From: CAZOOR01 sp964581505
GTDB lineage: Bacteria > Bacteroidota > Ignavibacteria > Kapaibacteriales > UBA2268
Reading direction: 5' to 3'
Assembly: GCA_964581505.1 (NCBI GenBank)
Contig: CAZOOR010000002.1
Span: 1 to 64,000 of the forward strand
Length of the DNA: 64,000 nt
Numbering within the stretch: position 1 is the stretch's first letter; each line of letters begins with the position of its first letter. Below, one piece after another: positions 16,866-26,898 of the stretch. A program made the position numbers and the translations under genes. The notes below the pieces were generated by a model. That model ran no database searches. It was not told where the DNA came from and saw only the letters and a list, made by a program, of their open reading frames with translations.

Positions 16866-16894
16866 AATCCCTACTTTCTATTTAATTGATTAAT

Positions 16895-19800
16895 TTATTG
16901 TTTGATTATTCTTCTGAAAATCGTTTTGTTAGCACAAATAATCTTAATAAAATATACGCCTGCATCGAACTCGGACATATCAATATTAAATATTTCCGTA
17001 GCGGCAGATAAACTTTTTCTGTAAATAATATTACCGATTAAGTCACTCATAATTAATTTCGTTTTACCTAAACCGGAATTACTCAAATCAATAGTTAGTT
17101 TGTTATTGGTCGGATTGGGATAAAGAGCTATAGCATCTTGTGTTTTATCATCAACACTCGAAATAATCTTTAAGGAATCCGACATATTAGAGCATTTGTT
17201 TTTGTTAAAAACTTCTACTCTATAAGTACCGATTTTTGTAATATTTAATTCGCGTTTTGTTTCACCGGATAATTCTGCATTATCAAGATACCATTGGTAA
17301 GCATCAGCAGGCGAGGAAATAAGTTTTGTACCACTCCATCTAGTAATAATTGGCTTTGCCGGTTTGTCATAAACTTTAATAACTATTTCCACATTAACAG
17401 TGCAACCGTCTCGTGTAGTTGCAACGAGTGAATATTTACCCGGCGTTGCGATTTTAATTTTTCGTTTTTTTTCACCTGTTGACCATACATAAGACTTGAA
17501 GCCGAACGATGCTGATAGAGATAAATTAAACTCATCGCCTTTGCAAACAGGATAATTACCGAATGGTTTTATTTTTAGATTAGGCACAGAAAAAACTTTT
17601 ATAATAACCGACTTCGAGCGAACCGGACAATTGCCAATATCCGGTAGAGAATATGAATAAATGCCCTCTTTACGAACAATGATTGATTTCGTTTTCTCAC
17701 CCGTTGACCATAATATATTATTGCTATTTGTCTCGGCAGTCAATTTAACGCTTGTACCCTTACAGATTTCCGTATTACCCTCAACTTGTATTTTTGGCTG
17801 GGCAACATTGCAGGTGTTCAAATCTGTTTTCCAAACACCTCTTCCATAGGAGGAAGCATATAATTTGCTGTTGGCATAATCAATTTCAATATCTGAAATA
17901 ATTAAATTGGGCATACCGGAACCCCAAAACTGCCAATAACCTGAATTATAATCACTAAACATAAGCCCTAAATCAGTTCCGATATATAATCTATCAGGAG
18001 AATTATTTTGATAAACGATACAATTCACAGGAACATTAGGTATATTGCCAGACATATTTGTCCATTTCTTACCGTCATACATAAATACTTTACTTGACTT
18101 ACTGAAGCCGCCGACAGCTATCCAAATTCTGTGAGGATTATTGTCATCAATTGTTATACCTTTAATAGGTGAATGCGCTCCGGGTATAGTGGTAAAAGTA
18201 ATACCGCCGTCAGTTGATTTGCTTAAAACCGAAAAAGTAGAAACATAAATAACGTTAGTATCTTTTTTGGATATAGCCATATTAAGTAAAGTACCAATAT
18301 TTAAATTGGAACTTTTCGACCAATGTGAACCACCATCAACAGATTTCCATAAATTTTTAAAGCCTGCATAATAGCTAAATGGGTTTACAGGATTAATAAG
18401 CAGTGGTGTAACCCAAGCACCCTGTTCGTGTGTTTTATTCTTATCCAATACTTTGGAAAAGCTTCGCCCGTTTCTTGTCCTAAAAAATGAACCGTAATAC
18501 ATAGAAATAATAGCACGCTTGTAATCTTTATAATCAACAGCGCAATCCATACCGTCTCCACCGTACACACGTTTCCAAGTACCTGCATTATACTGATGAG
18601 TACCGTTATCCTGACTTCCACCATAAATAAAATCAGGTTTATTTTGTGCGACAGCAATTTTGTAATATTGAGTAATGGCAAGACCTTTATTCAAATTAAT
18701 CCATTTTGAAGCAGGATTATCTGAATAATCAATACCACCATCACTACCGCAATAAAATTTACCGGTATTAATATCAAATTCCAAGCAATGAATATCAGCG
18801 TGAACGTAGGGTTTATGATAGCCACCTGTCCAATGTGTAAGCATAGAAAAAGTGATACCACCATCAGTACTTCTCCAAATATTAACACCTCCGGTATATA
18901 TTTCGTTCTGATTTCCGGGTGAAACTGCAAGAGCCAAATCGTACCACCCCTGCCCTACTGTTTTATCTTTTCCCTTACCTAAATCACGCCCGAGGATATT
19001 AGGAGTATTGTTAATAGAAGCCGTCCTTTTCCAAGTCTTACCGGCATCAACCGATTTCCAAACGGAACGGAAAATAGTTCCGCTGGTGCATAGAACATAT
19101 GCATAATCAGGCTCGGAAGCGGCAAATTTAATTTCGGCTCTTCTTACTCCTGATAAAGCCTGAACCTTAGTCCAAGTTTCTCCAAAATCTGTGCTTCTGT
19201 AAATAGCGGCATTTCTAGAACCGGAAAAAGTAGTAGCCAGAATAATATTTGGATTATCAATATGCTGAGTAAATTTTCTGAAATATCCGGCAGATGATTT
19301 GGCATTCCAAGTTTTTCCGCCATCAGTTGTTTTATAAATACCGTTACTTGTAGCCGCTAATACTAAATCGGGATTTTTGGGATGAACTGTAATTGCACCT
19401 ACGATTTTTCCATTAGCAAGAGCGTAATTAATATTTGTAAAATTCCACGTTTTTCCATCATCCGTGGTTTTAATAATACCCGAAGAATATGTGGAAAAAG
19501 CGGCACCTATACCATCGGCATCACCGGTTGCTACATAAGCAACTTTTGGATTTGATTCGCAAAACGCAATATCTGAAATCCCAATTGAAAGTGCTTCCGT
19601 AAAGTCGAATACGTCCCAAGTTTTACCTCTATTGCTCGAATGCCAAACGCCGCCGGATGCGGCACCCAGCCAAATAACATCATAATCATCAGGTTTAATT
19701 CTGATGACATTGACACGTCCGACTCCACTTTTATATGCTTTTGGATTTGAATTGGGACCGATATTTAACCACTTTGGTGCAGTTTGAATTTCGGGTGTTT

Positions 19801-20080
19801 GCTTTTTGAATTCAGATAATTCGTTAATAATGTCAATAGCATCAGGAAATGAGCCGTCCGGCATTACCCTTGTTTCCCAAAAATATTCCCAGCGTTTGAA
19901 CTTTTTCCAACCGCTTTCATCATTTGATTTTTCATTAACCCAATATTCGTTATATTTCTTCCGAATATCAAAGAAATTCGTATTCTTATTTTTTGTGAAA
20001 TCAATAGCCGGTTGAGCCGATAATTCCGCTCCAAAAACTATTAGAAACAATAATAAGCTGACAACTTTTGTGAAATTCAT
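16895..20080 (-). CDS. T9SS-exported Asp-box beta-propeller protein (paralogue 1)
   Basis: This protein of about 1061 residues has a signal peptide (to about residue 25), many Asp-box/BNR repeats (for example TTDDGKTWNF, TTDGGKTWNA, STDGGITF) forming sortilin/VPS10-like beta-propellers (about 85-755), and three Ig/PKD-like modules with WSTGEK strands (about 757-985). The C-terminal type IX secretion signal of about 70 residues begins near LYPNPTNNKLTID and ends FRRIIKQ. It is likely exported through the outer membrane and attached or released. The enzyme or adhesion function is unknown. The ATG at 20080 has GGAG upstream, which overlaps the end of the preceding paralogue, so a longer TTG start is rejected. 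Confidence 0.88.
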   Translation of the reverse strand: MNFTKVVSLLLFLIVFGAELSAQPAIDFTKNKNTNFFDIRKKYNEYWVNEKSNDESGWKKFKRWEYFWETRVMPDGSFPDAIDIINELSEFKKQTPEIQTAPKWLNIGPNSNPKAYKSGVGRVNVIRIKPDDYDVIWLGAASGGVWHSSNRGKTWDVFDFTEALSIGISDIAFCESNPKVAYVATGDADGIGAAFSTYSSGIIKTTDDGKTWNFTNINYALANGKIVGAITVHPKNPDLVLAATSNGIYKTTDGGKTWNAKSSAGYFRKFTQHIDNPNIILATTFSGSRNAAIYRSTDFGETWTKVQALSGVRRAEIKFAASEPDYAYVLCTSGTIFRSVWKSVDAGKTWKRTASINNTPNILGRDLGKGKDKTVGQGWYDLALAVSPGNQNEIYTGGVNIWRSTDGGITFSMLTHWTGGYHKPYVHADIHCLEFDINTGKFYCGSDGGIDYSDNPASKWINLNKGLAITQYYKIAVAQNKPDFIYGGSQDNGTHQYNAGTWKRVYGGDGMDCAVDYKDYKRAIISMYYGSFFRTRNGRSFSKVLDKNKTHEQGAWVTPLLINPVNPFSYYAGFKNLWKSVDGGSHWSKSSNLNIGTLLNMAISKKDTNVIYVSTFSVLSKSTDGGITFTTIPGAHSPIKGITIDDNNPHRIWIAVGGFSKSSKVFMYDGKKWTNMSGNIPNVPVNCIVYQNNSPDRLYIGTDLGLMFSDYNSGYWQFWGSGMPNLIISDIEIDYANSKLYASSYGRGVWKTDLNTCNVAQPKIQVEGNTEICKGTSVKLTAETNSNNILWSTGEKTKSIIVRKEGIYSYSLPDIGNCPVRSKSVIIKVFSVPNLKIKPFGNYPVCKGDEFNLSLSASFGFKSYVWSTGEKKRKIKIATPGKYSLVATTRDGCTVNVEIVIKVYDKPAKPIITRWSGTKLISSPADAYQWYLDNAELSGETKRELNITKIGTYRVEVFNKNKCSNMSDSLKIISSVDDKTQDAIALYPNPTNNKLTIDLSNSGLGKTKLIMSDLIGNIIYRKSLSAATEIFNIDMSEFDAGVYFIKIICANKTIFRRIIKQ

Positions 20081-20090
20081 AAGCAACTCC

Positions 20091-23000
20091 TTATTCAGTA
20101 TTCTTTACAATTTTATAAAATGACGTTTTAATACCTGAATTGATGTTGATAAAATAAATTCCGTTCGGTTCGGCAGACAGGTCAAAATTCAATTCATCAT
20201 TATTTAATTGCGTAATTGTCTTATCCATGATAATACGACCGGTTAAACTTGTAATGACAACGTTGATACCGGTAATTGAATTATTGGAAGAACGCCAGAC
20301 TAATCTAAACTGCCCGTTAGTAGGATTAGGAATAATTTTTACTACTTCGTTAACAGCATCATCAACATCACTGGTAAATTCATAAGGTTCGGACATTGCG
20401 GTACAGCCCGTTTCATTAGTAATTTTGACTTTATATTTTCCTGATACAGTCGGTTGTAACTCTCTTCCGGTTTCACCTGCAATTTTTTTATCGTCAAGAT
20501 ACCATTCATAAGATTTTGCTTCCGAAGAAACAAGTTTGTTCCCTACAAGTGTAATAATAGGTTTTTTAGCGGCTGGCTGTGTGGTTATTACCAAATCATT
20601 TGTAGAACGCTTTTTGCAACCGTCCCTTGTCTCACAGATAACCCAATAAGTTCCGGGTTTAGTAACTTTAATACGCTTTGTATCTCCACCATTAGACCAG
20701 TGATAACGCTTATATGAAAAAGTAGAAGCAATTAATGTGGAAGTATCACCCTCACAAATTGGATTATTACCGATAATTTTAATAACAAAAGGAGGTGTTT
20801 TTGTAACAGTAATATCCACAGATTCAGAATTTGCAGAACAGTTCTGTGCATCTGTAACTCTGACAGAATAGCGTCCGCGTTTCTTCACCCATATTGATTT
20901 ATTCTTGCTACCTGTGGACCACTCATAAGTTTTATAAAGTCCTTTGCAGGTTAGTTTAACGCTATCACCATCGCAAAAGTCGGTATTACCTTCAATTTCA
21001 ATTTCGGGACTTGATAAGTTGCAATTAACTACGGATACCTCCCATAAACCTCTGCCATAAGTACCCGCACGTAGCATTCCGCTCCCTCTGTGAATTTCCA
21101 AAGCATTGATAATAACATTCGGTAAACCGTTATTAAAAGTAATCCATTTACGGTTAGCATTATCTCGAGTGAAAACCCCCGCATCAGTTCCACAATATAA
21201 TCTATTCTGTGAATTTCCCTGTGCAACCAAGCAATTGACCGGTAAATTAGGCAAACCATCAGAAATATTTTCAAATTTTTGACCGTTATAAAACATTACT
21301 TTACTTCCGGCACTATAACCGGATAAAGTAACCCAATATCTATTTGCAGATTTCGGGTCAACAACTATTGAAGTAACGTATTGACTCATAGTAGCAACAG
21401 ATTTCCAGAAGCCTCCTCCCATAGTTGTTTTATAAATTTTATTCGCAAAAGAAAGATATAGGGTGTTAGGATTCTTCTCGGAAATAGTTAATGTCCTTAT
21501 TGTTGTTGGCGGATTTGTCCTTTGAAAATTAGAAATTCTCGTCCAATTCTCACCTTTATCAGTTGATTTCCAAACATTTTCAAGGCCAACATAAATAATG
21601 TTCGGGTTTGTAGGATGCAGAACATAAGGTGTTACCCAAGAACCTCTTTCCTGTGTATTTTGAGTTCCAATAATTTCTTTAAAATAATTACCTCCGTCAG
21701 TTGACCTGAGTACTCGTCCATAATACAAAGAAACATATACAATTTGTGGATTGGTATAATCAATAATAGTTTTCATGCCATCACCACCGTAGATATTTTT
21801 CCATGTGCTACCATTGTAAATATGGCTTCCGTTATCCTGCGCTCCACCTGAAACAATTTTATTATTCTGACGTGAAGAACTAATTGAATAGAACTGAGTA
21901 ATATTCAATCCGTTACTTAAATCAGTCCAAGAAGTTCCAAAATCAGATGACCTGTTCAATCCACCATCTGTACAAGCGTATAGGTTTTTATCTTTATCGA
22001 ATATCAGTTGGTGAATATCTGCATGAACCCAGGGAAGGGAGTATCTTCCTGTCCACTCTGCTATCGGACTGAATTTTACGCCGCCATCAGTGGATTTAAA
22101 AATATTAACGGCACCCAGATATACTTCATTCTCATTGTCAGGATTAATGGCAAATGAAAGGTCGTATAAGCCCTGTCCCTCTACACCCAGACCATTTGCA
22201 AGAAAATGAAGATAATTTCGGGAATTAGATTTATCAGCACGCTTTACCCAATTGGTTCCGTCAGTTGTCCGCCATACGGAATGGAAATTGTAATAAGGAT
22301 ATGCGCTAGCCATTAGGGCATACATCGTATTCGGTTTCTTTTTATTTGTAGCAAGAACTATTCTGCTAACTCCTGTTTGTTCCAATAATTTCAAAAAACT
22401 ATTGCTGTTTGCGTTATATTTTTCGATGCTCAATTTATTATGTGCATATCTCATAACGCAATAGATGGTTTTTGAATCGTTCGGTTTGAACTTCATATCA
22501 CGGCAGAAAGTAGTAGTAATACGTCCCCAATTAGTGCCACCGTCAGTTGTTTTGAAAATACCTTTATTTGTTGCGGCATATACAAGGTTTGCATTTTGCG
22601 GAGCTATTAAAATTCGATTAACGAGAGCTTTTTCCGGTACTTGAAATGCAAGATTAGTCGGTATCCAGCTATCGCCTGCATCAGTTGATTTTAAAATTCC
22701 TACACTAAACGAGAAGTTTGCACCGAGAAAACCAGCGGCGTCTGCATCACCTGTTCCTGCGTAAACAATATTATTATCCGATTGCGCTACTGCTATATCC
22801 GAAATACCAATTGACATAAGAGCCGATAATGGTAAATTAGCCCAATTAGCACCTCTATCAGTGGATTTCCATATTCCACCTGTGGCAGAACCTGCATATA
22901 TAACTTTTGGTGAATTTGAAGCAAAAGCAATACAACTAATACGACCAACACCTGCTTTCAATCGAGAGTTATTGGGAGTAGGTTTATTAATTGGTCCTAA

Positions 23001-23327
23001 TGAATGCCACTTTGGTTGGGCAAGCATTTTATCAATATTCTTTTTGTCGCGAGAATAATCAAAGTATTCTTTGTATGCTTCAGCCAAATTCGGAATAGCA
23101 TCTGTTTTCCAAAATCTTGGTTTGATTAACCATTCCATTCGTTTGTATTGTTTAAAGCCGCTTCCTTTATATGGTTCTTTGCCATTCCAATAATCGTTAA
23201 AGCTTTTTTCAACTTCCTTAAAACTAAACTCTTTATCTTGATTAACATTTATTAGCCAATTTTGAGAAAATAAACTTACGCTTCCAAATAAAACGATAAG
23301 CAATAATGATGTAAGCAATTTTTTCAT
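20091..23327 (-). CDS. T9SS-exported Asp-box beta-propeller protein (paralogue 2)
   Basis: This 1078-residue protein has the same layout as the next gene downstream (16895-20080). A signal peptide (MKKLLTSLLLIVLFGSVSLF) leads into an N-terminal segment with a shared GSGFKQYKRMEW-like stretch, repeated Asp boxes (STDRGANWAN, TTDGGTNWGR, STDKGENWTR), three WSTGS/WSNGG Ig-like modules, and a T9SS sorting domain starting near IIPNPTNGQFRLV. The two genes are 10 bp apart and clearly arose by tandem duplication followed by considerable divergence. Role unknown; large surface or secreted propellers of this type may bind or cleave polymers. A TATTTTTG promoter element lies upstream. Confidence 0.88.
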   Translation of the reverse strand: MKKLLTSLLLIVLFGSVSLFSQNWLINVNQDKEFSFKEVEKSFNDYWNGKEPYKGSGFKQYKRMEWLIKPRFWKTDAIPNLAEAYKEYFDYSRDKKNIDKMLAQPKWHSLGPINKPTPNNSRLKAGVGRISCIAFASNSPKVIYAGSATGGIWKSTDRGANWANLPLSALMSIGISDIAVAQSDNNIVYAGTGDADAAGFLGANFSFSVGILKSTDAGDSWIPTNLAFQVPEKALVNRILIAPQNANLVYAATNKGIFKTTDGGTNWGRITTTFCRDMKFKPNDSKTIYCVMRYAHNKLSIEKYNANSNSFLKLLEQTGVSRIVLATNKKKPNTMYALMASAYPYYNFHSVWRTTDGTNWVKRADKSNSRNYLHFLANGLGVEGQGLYDLSFAINPDNENEVYLGAVNIFKSTDGGVKFSPIAEWTGRYSLPWVHADIHQLIFDKDKNLYACTDGGLNRSSDFGTSWTDLSNGLNITQFYSISSSRQNNKIVSGGAQDNGSHIYNGSTWKNIYGGDGMKTIIDYTNPQIVYVSLYYGRVLRSTDGGNYFKEIIGTQNTQERGSWVTPYVLHPTNPNIIYVGLENVWKSTDKGENWTRISNFQRTNPPTTIRTLTISEKNPNTLYLSFANKIYKTTMGGGFWKSVATMSQYVTSIVVDPKSANRYWVTLSGYSAGSKVMFYNGQKFENISDGLPNLPVNCLVAQGNSQNRLYCGTDAGVFTRDNANRKWITFNNGLPNVIINALEIHRGSGMLRAGTYGRGLWEVSVVNCNLSSPEIEIEGNTDFCDGDSVKLTCKGLYKTYEWSTGSKNKSIWVKKRGRYSVRVTDAQNCSANSESVDITVTKTPPFVIKIIGNNPICEGDTSTLIASTFSYKRYHWSNGGDTKRIKVTKPGTYWVICETRDGCKKRSTNDLVITTQPAAKKPIITLVGNKLVSSEAKSYEWYLDDKKIAGETGRELQPTVSGKYKVKITNETGCTAMSEPYEFTSDVDDAVNEVVKIIPNPTNGQFRLVWRSSNNSITGINVVITSLTGRIIMDKTITQLNNDELNFDLSAEPNGIYFININSGIKTSFYKIVKNTE

Positions 23328-23364
23328 TTAATATAATATCCTTAAAAAATTTGATAATAGCTTT

Positions 23365-23372
23365 CAAAAATA
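23365..23372 (-). promoter_or_regulatory. -7 promoter element of the T9SS gene pair
   Basis: On the minus strand this reads TATTTTTG (TAnnTTTG). A TTTCG lies about 20 nt upstream at the expected -33 position. The inferred leader is about 30 nt. Confidence 0.35.
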
Positions 23373-23555
23373 AACAATTTTTATCGTTTATCGAAACTTA
23401 TTAGAAATATAAAGCCTATAAATGGTTTAAAATATGCGTATACAAGATAAGATTATTCTCTACAATCTTTTACGACAAATCAGATGATAGTATTTTTCCG
23501 TTTTATTTATAATTTGATATGGCAGGACTATAACAGTAAAGGAGGGATTGCAAAA

Positions 23556-24227
23556 TTAATTTTCCCAACCGTTTTTCCCGATAAGCGGAACAAATTTAAA
23601 CTTATCCAATTGCTGGGAAGAGTAATGCTCTTCATCTTCACGTATAATTACGAACATATCCTGAGCATTTTTTCCGCCTATTGGCAATATCATCTTTCCA
23701 CCAATTTTTAATTGCATAATTAGCTTATTAGGCACATTCGGGGCGGCGGCAGTAATAATAATGGAATCGTAAGGGGCATTTGAAGACCAACCCAGTGAAC
23801 CGTCTCCAAATTTTAAATTAATCGTTGCACCCAATTGCGAGAAAAGAGAACGGCAATGCTCATATAAATTCTGAACTCGTTCTACGGAATAGACAGATGC
23901 ACCAAGCAAGTATAACAAAGCGGCTTGGTATCCGCTTCCGGTTCCTATTTCCAGCACTCGTTCACCTTCATTTATATCAAGCAATTCGGTCATATAAGCG
24001 ACTGTATATGGTTGGGATATTGTTTGTTTATCTTCTATGGGAAGAGCGGAGTCCTCATACGCACGGTTAATAAAAGTAGGTAGTACAAATAACTCACGCG
24101 GCAGATAGTTCATTGCCGATAGAACATTTTCATTTTTAATACCTTTTTGCCTAAGTGAAGCAATCAGAGCTTCCCTTTGAGTTCGCATTTGATTAAATGC
24201 AAAATTATCAATATTTAGTGTTCTCAT
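23556..24227 (-). CDS. pcm: Protein-L-isoaspartate O-methyltransferase
   Basis: PCMT methylates isoaspartyl residues with S-adenosylmethionine, starting repair of aged proteins. The 223 residues include the SAM motif I VLEIGTGSGYQAALL (near 96-110), the preceding substrate-side segment QTISQPYTVAYMTELL (near 69-84), and the post-motif GDGSLGW...SIIITAAAPNVP. It is the last gene of a tight minus-strand set: its ATG overlaps the cdaA stop by 1 nt (TAATG). Length and motifs are normal for the family. Confidence 0.95.
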   Translation of the reverse strand: MRTLNIDNFAFNQMRTQREALIASLRQKGIKNENVLSAMNYLPRELFVLPTFINRAYEDSALPIEDKQTISQPYTVAYMTELLDINEGERVLEIGTGSGYQAALLYLLGASVYSVERVQNLYEHCRSLFSQLGATINLKFGDGSLGWSSNAPYDSIIITAAAPNVPNKLIMQLKIGGKMILPIGGKNAQDMFVIIREDEEHYSSQQLDKFKFVPLIGKNGWEN

Positions 24228-24994
24228 TATTTGTTGAATTTTTCGATTAAAGTATTACGAAGTGAATCTTTCGGAATATTGAAAGAAATTTTGCCCTCGT
24301 GAGCAACTGACACACCACCTGTTTCCTCCGAAACAATCAGGACGATGGCATCAACCTGTTCCGAAAGCCCTAATCCGGCTCTGTGTCGAGTGCCGAGAAT
24401 TTTTTGACCGATTTTAGTTGCTGTGGATAGTGGCAAAATAGATTTTGCATAAGCAATTAAATCATTTTCAATAATTATTGCACCATCGTGGAGTGGAGCT
24501 TTGGTATTGAATATGGATAGAATTAGTTCCTTTGAAACTACTGCTTGTAATTCCACACCTTTTTCAACTGTCATTTCTACATTTTGGGAGCGTGGGAAAA
24601 TGATTAATGCACCAATGTGTAAAGAAGAAAGTTCGTTCACAGCAGTAACCACTTCGTCAACAGTTGCACTGATTTTTGATTTCACGAACATTCTTATAAA
24701 ATTGGAACGAGTAGCCATCATAAGCAATCGCCTTATCTCGGGTTGGAACAAGACAATATATGCGATTAGCCAAACACTTGATATTGTTTTAATTATCCAG
24801 CTGACAACTTTCAGATTAATTGCCTCAGTAACGAACGAACCGATAATAAGGAGAATCATAATAATCAATACCTGAACGGCAACAGTACCACGCAAAGCAC
24901 GATAAATAAAGAAAAACAAAATTGATACAAGCCCAATATCTATTACATCAATTAATGAAATTGAAACAAACCCTATTTTGAATATATCAATCAT
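24227..24994 (-). CDS. cdaA: Membrane diadenylate cyclase (c-di-AMP synthase)
   Basis: CdaA condenses two ATP into cyclic di-AMP, a messenger for potassium/osmotic and wall homeostasis. The 255 residues have two to three N-terminal transmembrane helices (about 10-90) and a cytosolic DAC domain with the catalytic D170-G171-A172 (PLHDGAII) and R203-H204-R205 (GTRHRAGLGLSE) motifs. The start overlaps the phoH stop by 4 nt (ATGA), and the stop overlaps the pcm start. The CdaR/YbbR regulator that often follows cdaA is absent here. Confidence 0.95.
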   Translation of the reverse strand: MIDIFKIGFVSISLIDVIDIGLVSILFFFIYRALRGTVAVQVLIIMILLIIGSFVTEAINLKVVSWIIKTISSVWLIAYIVLFQPEIRRLLMMATRSNFIRMFVKSKISATVDEVVTAVNELSSLHIGALIIFPRSQNVEMTVEKGVELQAVVSKELILSIFNTKAPLHDGAIIIENDLIAYAKSILPLSTATKIGQKILGTRHRAGLGLSEQVDAIVLIVSEETGGVSVAHEGKISFNIPKDSLRNTLIEKFNK

Positions 24995-25980
24995 TTTTTA
25001 TTTCGCATTTCCTCACGTTTTTCTTCATCATTGTCATAGGCACGTATTATTTGTGTAACCAATTTATGCCTAACAACGTCTTTTTCATCAAAATAAATAA
25101 AATCAATACCCTTAATATCCTGCAAAACTTGATTAGCATTAATCAACCCCGAGAATCCTTTTCGGGGTAAATCAATCTGAGTAATATCACCTGTAACAAT
25201 TACTTTGGAATCTTCGCCCATACGTGTCAGGAACATTTTCATTTGAGTAATGGTTGCATTTTGTGCTTCATCTAAAATAATAAACGAATTGGCAAGGGTT
25301 CTTCCACGCATATACGCCAGTGGAATAATCTCAATGATATTTTTTTCCATAAGGCTTTTCAACTTATCAGGTCCCAACATAATAAACAAGGCATCAAGAA
25401 GAGGACGAAGATATGGGTCTAATTTTTCTTTTAAGTCGCCCGGTAAATAGCCGAGACTCTCCCCCGCTTCCACAGCCGGACGTGAAAGAATAATTTTATT
25501 AACAGTAGATTTCTTTAATTCCGCAAGAGCCATAGCAACGGCAAGGTATGTTTTACCTGTTCCTGCAGGACCAATTGCAAAAACAATATCATGAGCAAGT
25601 ACACTTTTATAATAATCGAGTTGTTTATTATTTCTTGCTCTAATTGGTTCTTTATATCCCCAATAAATAACATTATCTTTTGGTAGCTTCAATTTTCCGT
25701 TTGAGTACTTCTTTTTTTGAGAAGCGAGGATTTCCAAAACAGTATAAACATCTTCCTCTTCCAAAGACTTATTTTTATTGACAATATATTCCAATTCTTT
25801 AAATACGTTCTCAATAATTTTAATTTCATCATCACTGCCTTTGACGCTAAGCACATTGCCACGTATATTAATAGCGGCTTGGAAGCGTGCTTCTATAATA
25901 TCAAGAAACGCATCACCGGGTCCGATTAGTGATTGAATCGCATCGGAATTAATACTTATTTTCTTTTCGACTATTTCCAT
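24991..25980 (-). CDS. phoH: PhoH-family ATPase
   Basis: PhoH/YbeZ proteins are P-loop NTPases of the superfamily 1 helicase type linked to RNA metabolism and stress. The 329 residues have an N-terminal KH-like portion (about 15-65), Walker A GPAGTGKT at 137-144, and Walker B FIILDEAQNATITQ near 235-248 followed by VTGDITQIDLP. The usual partner gene ybeY is not adjacent; instead the ORF overlaps cdaA by 4 nt. A hairpin terminator just upstream separates it from the LysM lipoprotein gene, so phoH-cdaA-pcm is probably its own operon. Confidence 0.95.
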   Translation of the reverse strand: MEIVEKKISINSDAIQSLIGPGDAFLDIIEARFQAAINIRGNVLSVKGSDDEIKIIENVFKELEYIVNKNKSLEEEDVYTVLEILASQKKKYSNGKLKLPKDNVIYWGYKEPIRARNNKQLDYYKSVLAHDIVFAIGPAGTGKTYLAVAMALAELKKSTVNKIILSRPAVEAGESLGYLPGDLKEKLDPYLRPLLDALFIMLGPDKLKSLMEKNIIEIIPLAYMRGRTLANSFIILDEAQNATITQMKMFLTRMGEDSKVIVTGDITQIDLPRKGFSGLINANQVLQDIKGIDFIYFDEKDVVRHKLVTQIIRAYDNDEEKREEMRNKK

Positions 25981-26002
25981 AAATGTAAAATAAACAAAAA
26001 TA

Positions 26003-26044
26003 TAAAAAAAATAAGCCCCAATGTAAAAATAACATCGGGGCTTA
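26003..26044 (-). terminator. Terminator of the LysM lipoprotein gene
   Basis: AAGCCCCAATGT (26013-26024) pairs with ACATCGGGGCTT (26032-26043), with one G-T wobble. On the minus strand it is followed by ATTTTTTT. It lies about 20 nt after the stop of the 26063-26848 gene and before phoH. Confidence 0.8.
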
Positions 26045-26062
26045 AACTAATAGGAAAATAAA

Positions 26063-26848
26063 TTATTGACCTTTAACAGGTGTTTCGGTATTTTCCATTG
26101 CTTCTCTCTTCTTTCTCCAATAGCGGCGTTCTGCTTTCATCTCTTCGGGTGTTTTCGGACCTGCGGGAGGAATAACAAAAACTTGTCCCGGGTGAATGAT
26201 GTCAGGGTTCTTGATTTGGTCTGTATTGTTCTGCCAAATCTTGGGCCATAAGAACGGGTCGCCGTAGATGTCTGTATTACCGGCGATATTCCAGAGACAG
26301 TCGCGAGTTTCAGACCATTTGCCTACAGTATAGGATTTGATTTTCTTCTCTCTGTAAAGACCTTTAATATCTCTTGCATCTTTGATAATTCTATCATAGA
26401 ACTCCGGAAGAATAGCAATTTTGTTTCTTCTAAGAGCATTTAGTTCATTTTCTAATGCTTTAACTTGGTCTTTCATATCAGCCAATTCGTCATTTGGAAT
26501 TCTCTGCATCTGACGAATTTTACCTTCAATAACGCCTAATTTCTGACGGAAAGCCTCAATATCGGCTTCAGAAGCACCAATCAACTGATAATAAGTATCT
26601 TGGCAATCTTTTAATGAAGCATTTGTACTACTCAATTTTGATTTTAGAGTAGCAACTTCTTGCTGTTTTTGTTGGAACTTGCTTTCCAAACCTTTAACGT
26701 TAGCTTGGAATTTTTGAATTCTCAATAGCGCTTCGTCTTTTGTCAATTGTTGGTCTGGCAGATTTGAGAAATCCCGCTCGGGACTTGCACAGCCAATGAC
26801 AAAAATTGATAAAAGTAACACATATAATAACTTGTATGTTTTTTTCAT
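26063..26848 (-). CDS. Coiled-coil lipoprotein with C-terminal LysM
   Basis: This 261-residue lipoprotein has a signal with lipobox VIGC (cysteine about residue 20). It continues with a long heptad-rich coiled coil (about 40-145), a basic linker, and a LysM-like domain (about 175-232: YTVGKWSETRDCLWNIAGN, then GDPFLWPKIWQNNTDQIKNP and HPGQVFVIPP). LysM usually binds N-acetylglucosamine-containing glycans such as peptidoglycan, so it may tether the outer membrane or periplasmic complexes to the wall. The C-terminus is highly charged. It lies next to a second, shorter coiled-coil lipoprotein, and the pair may act together. Confidence 0.82.
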   Translation of the reverse strand: MKKTYKLLYVLLLSIFVIGCASPERDFSNLPDQQLTKDEALLRIQKFQANVKGLESKFQQKQQEVATLKSKLSSTNASLKDCQDTYYQLIGASEADIEAFRQKLGVIEGKIRQMQRIPNDELADMKDQVKALENELNALRRNKIAILPEFYDRIIKDARDIKGLYREKKIKSYTVGKWSETRDCLWNIAGNTDIYGDPFLWPKIWQNNTDQIKNPDIIHPGQVFVIPPAGPKTPEEMKAERRYWRKKREAMENTETPVKGQ

Positions 26849-26898
26849 TGTAATTCTCCAAAAAGTTTAATAAAAAATTCTAAATCGGAATAAAAAAA

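Noticed and set aside
23484..23711. 75-codon plus-strand frame at the pcm 3' end
   Set aside because: It partly covers antisense of pcm and no domain is seen.
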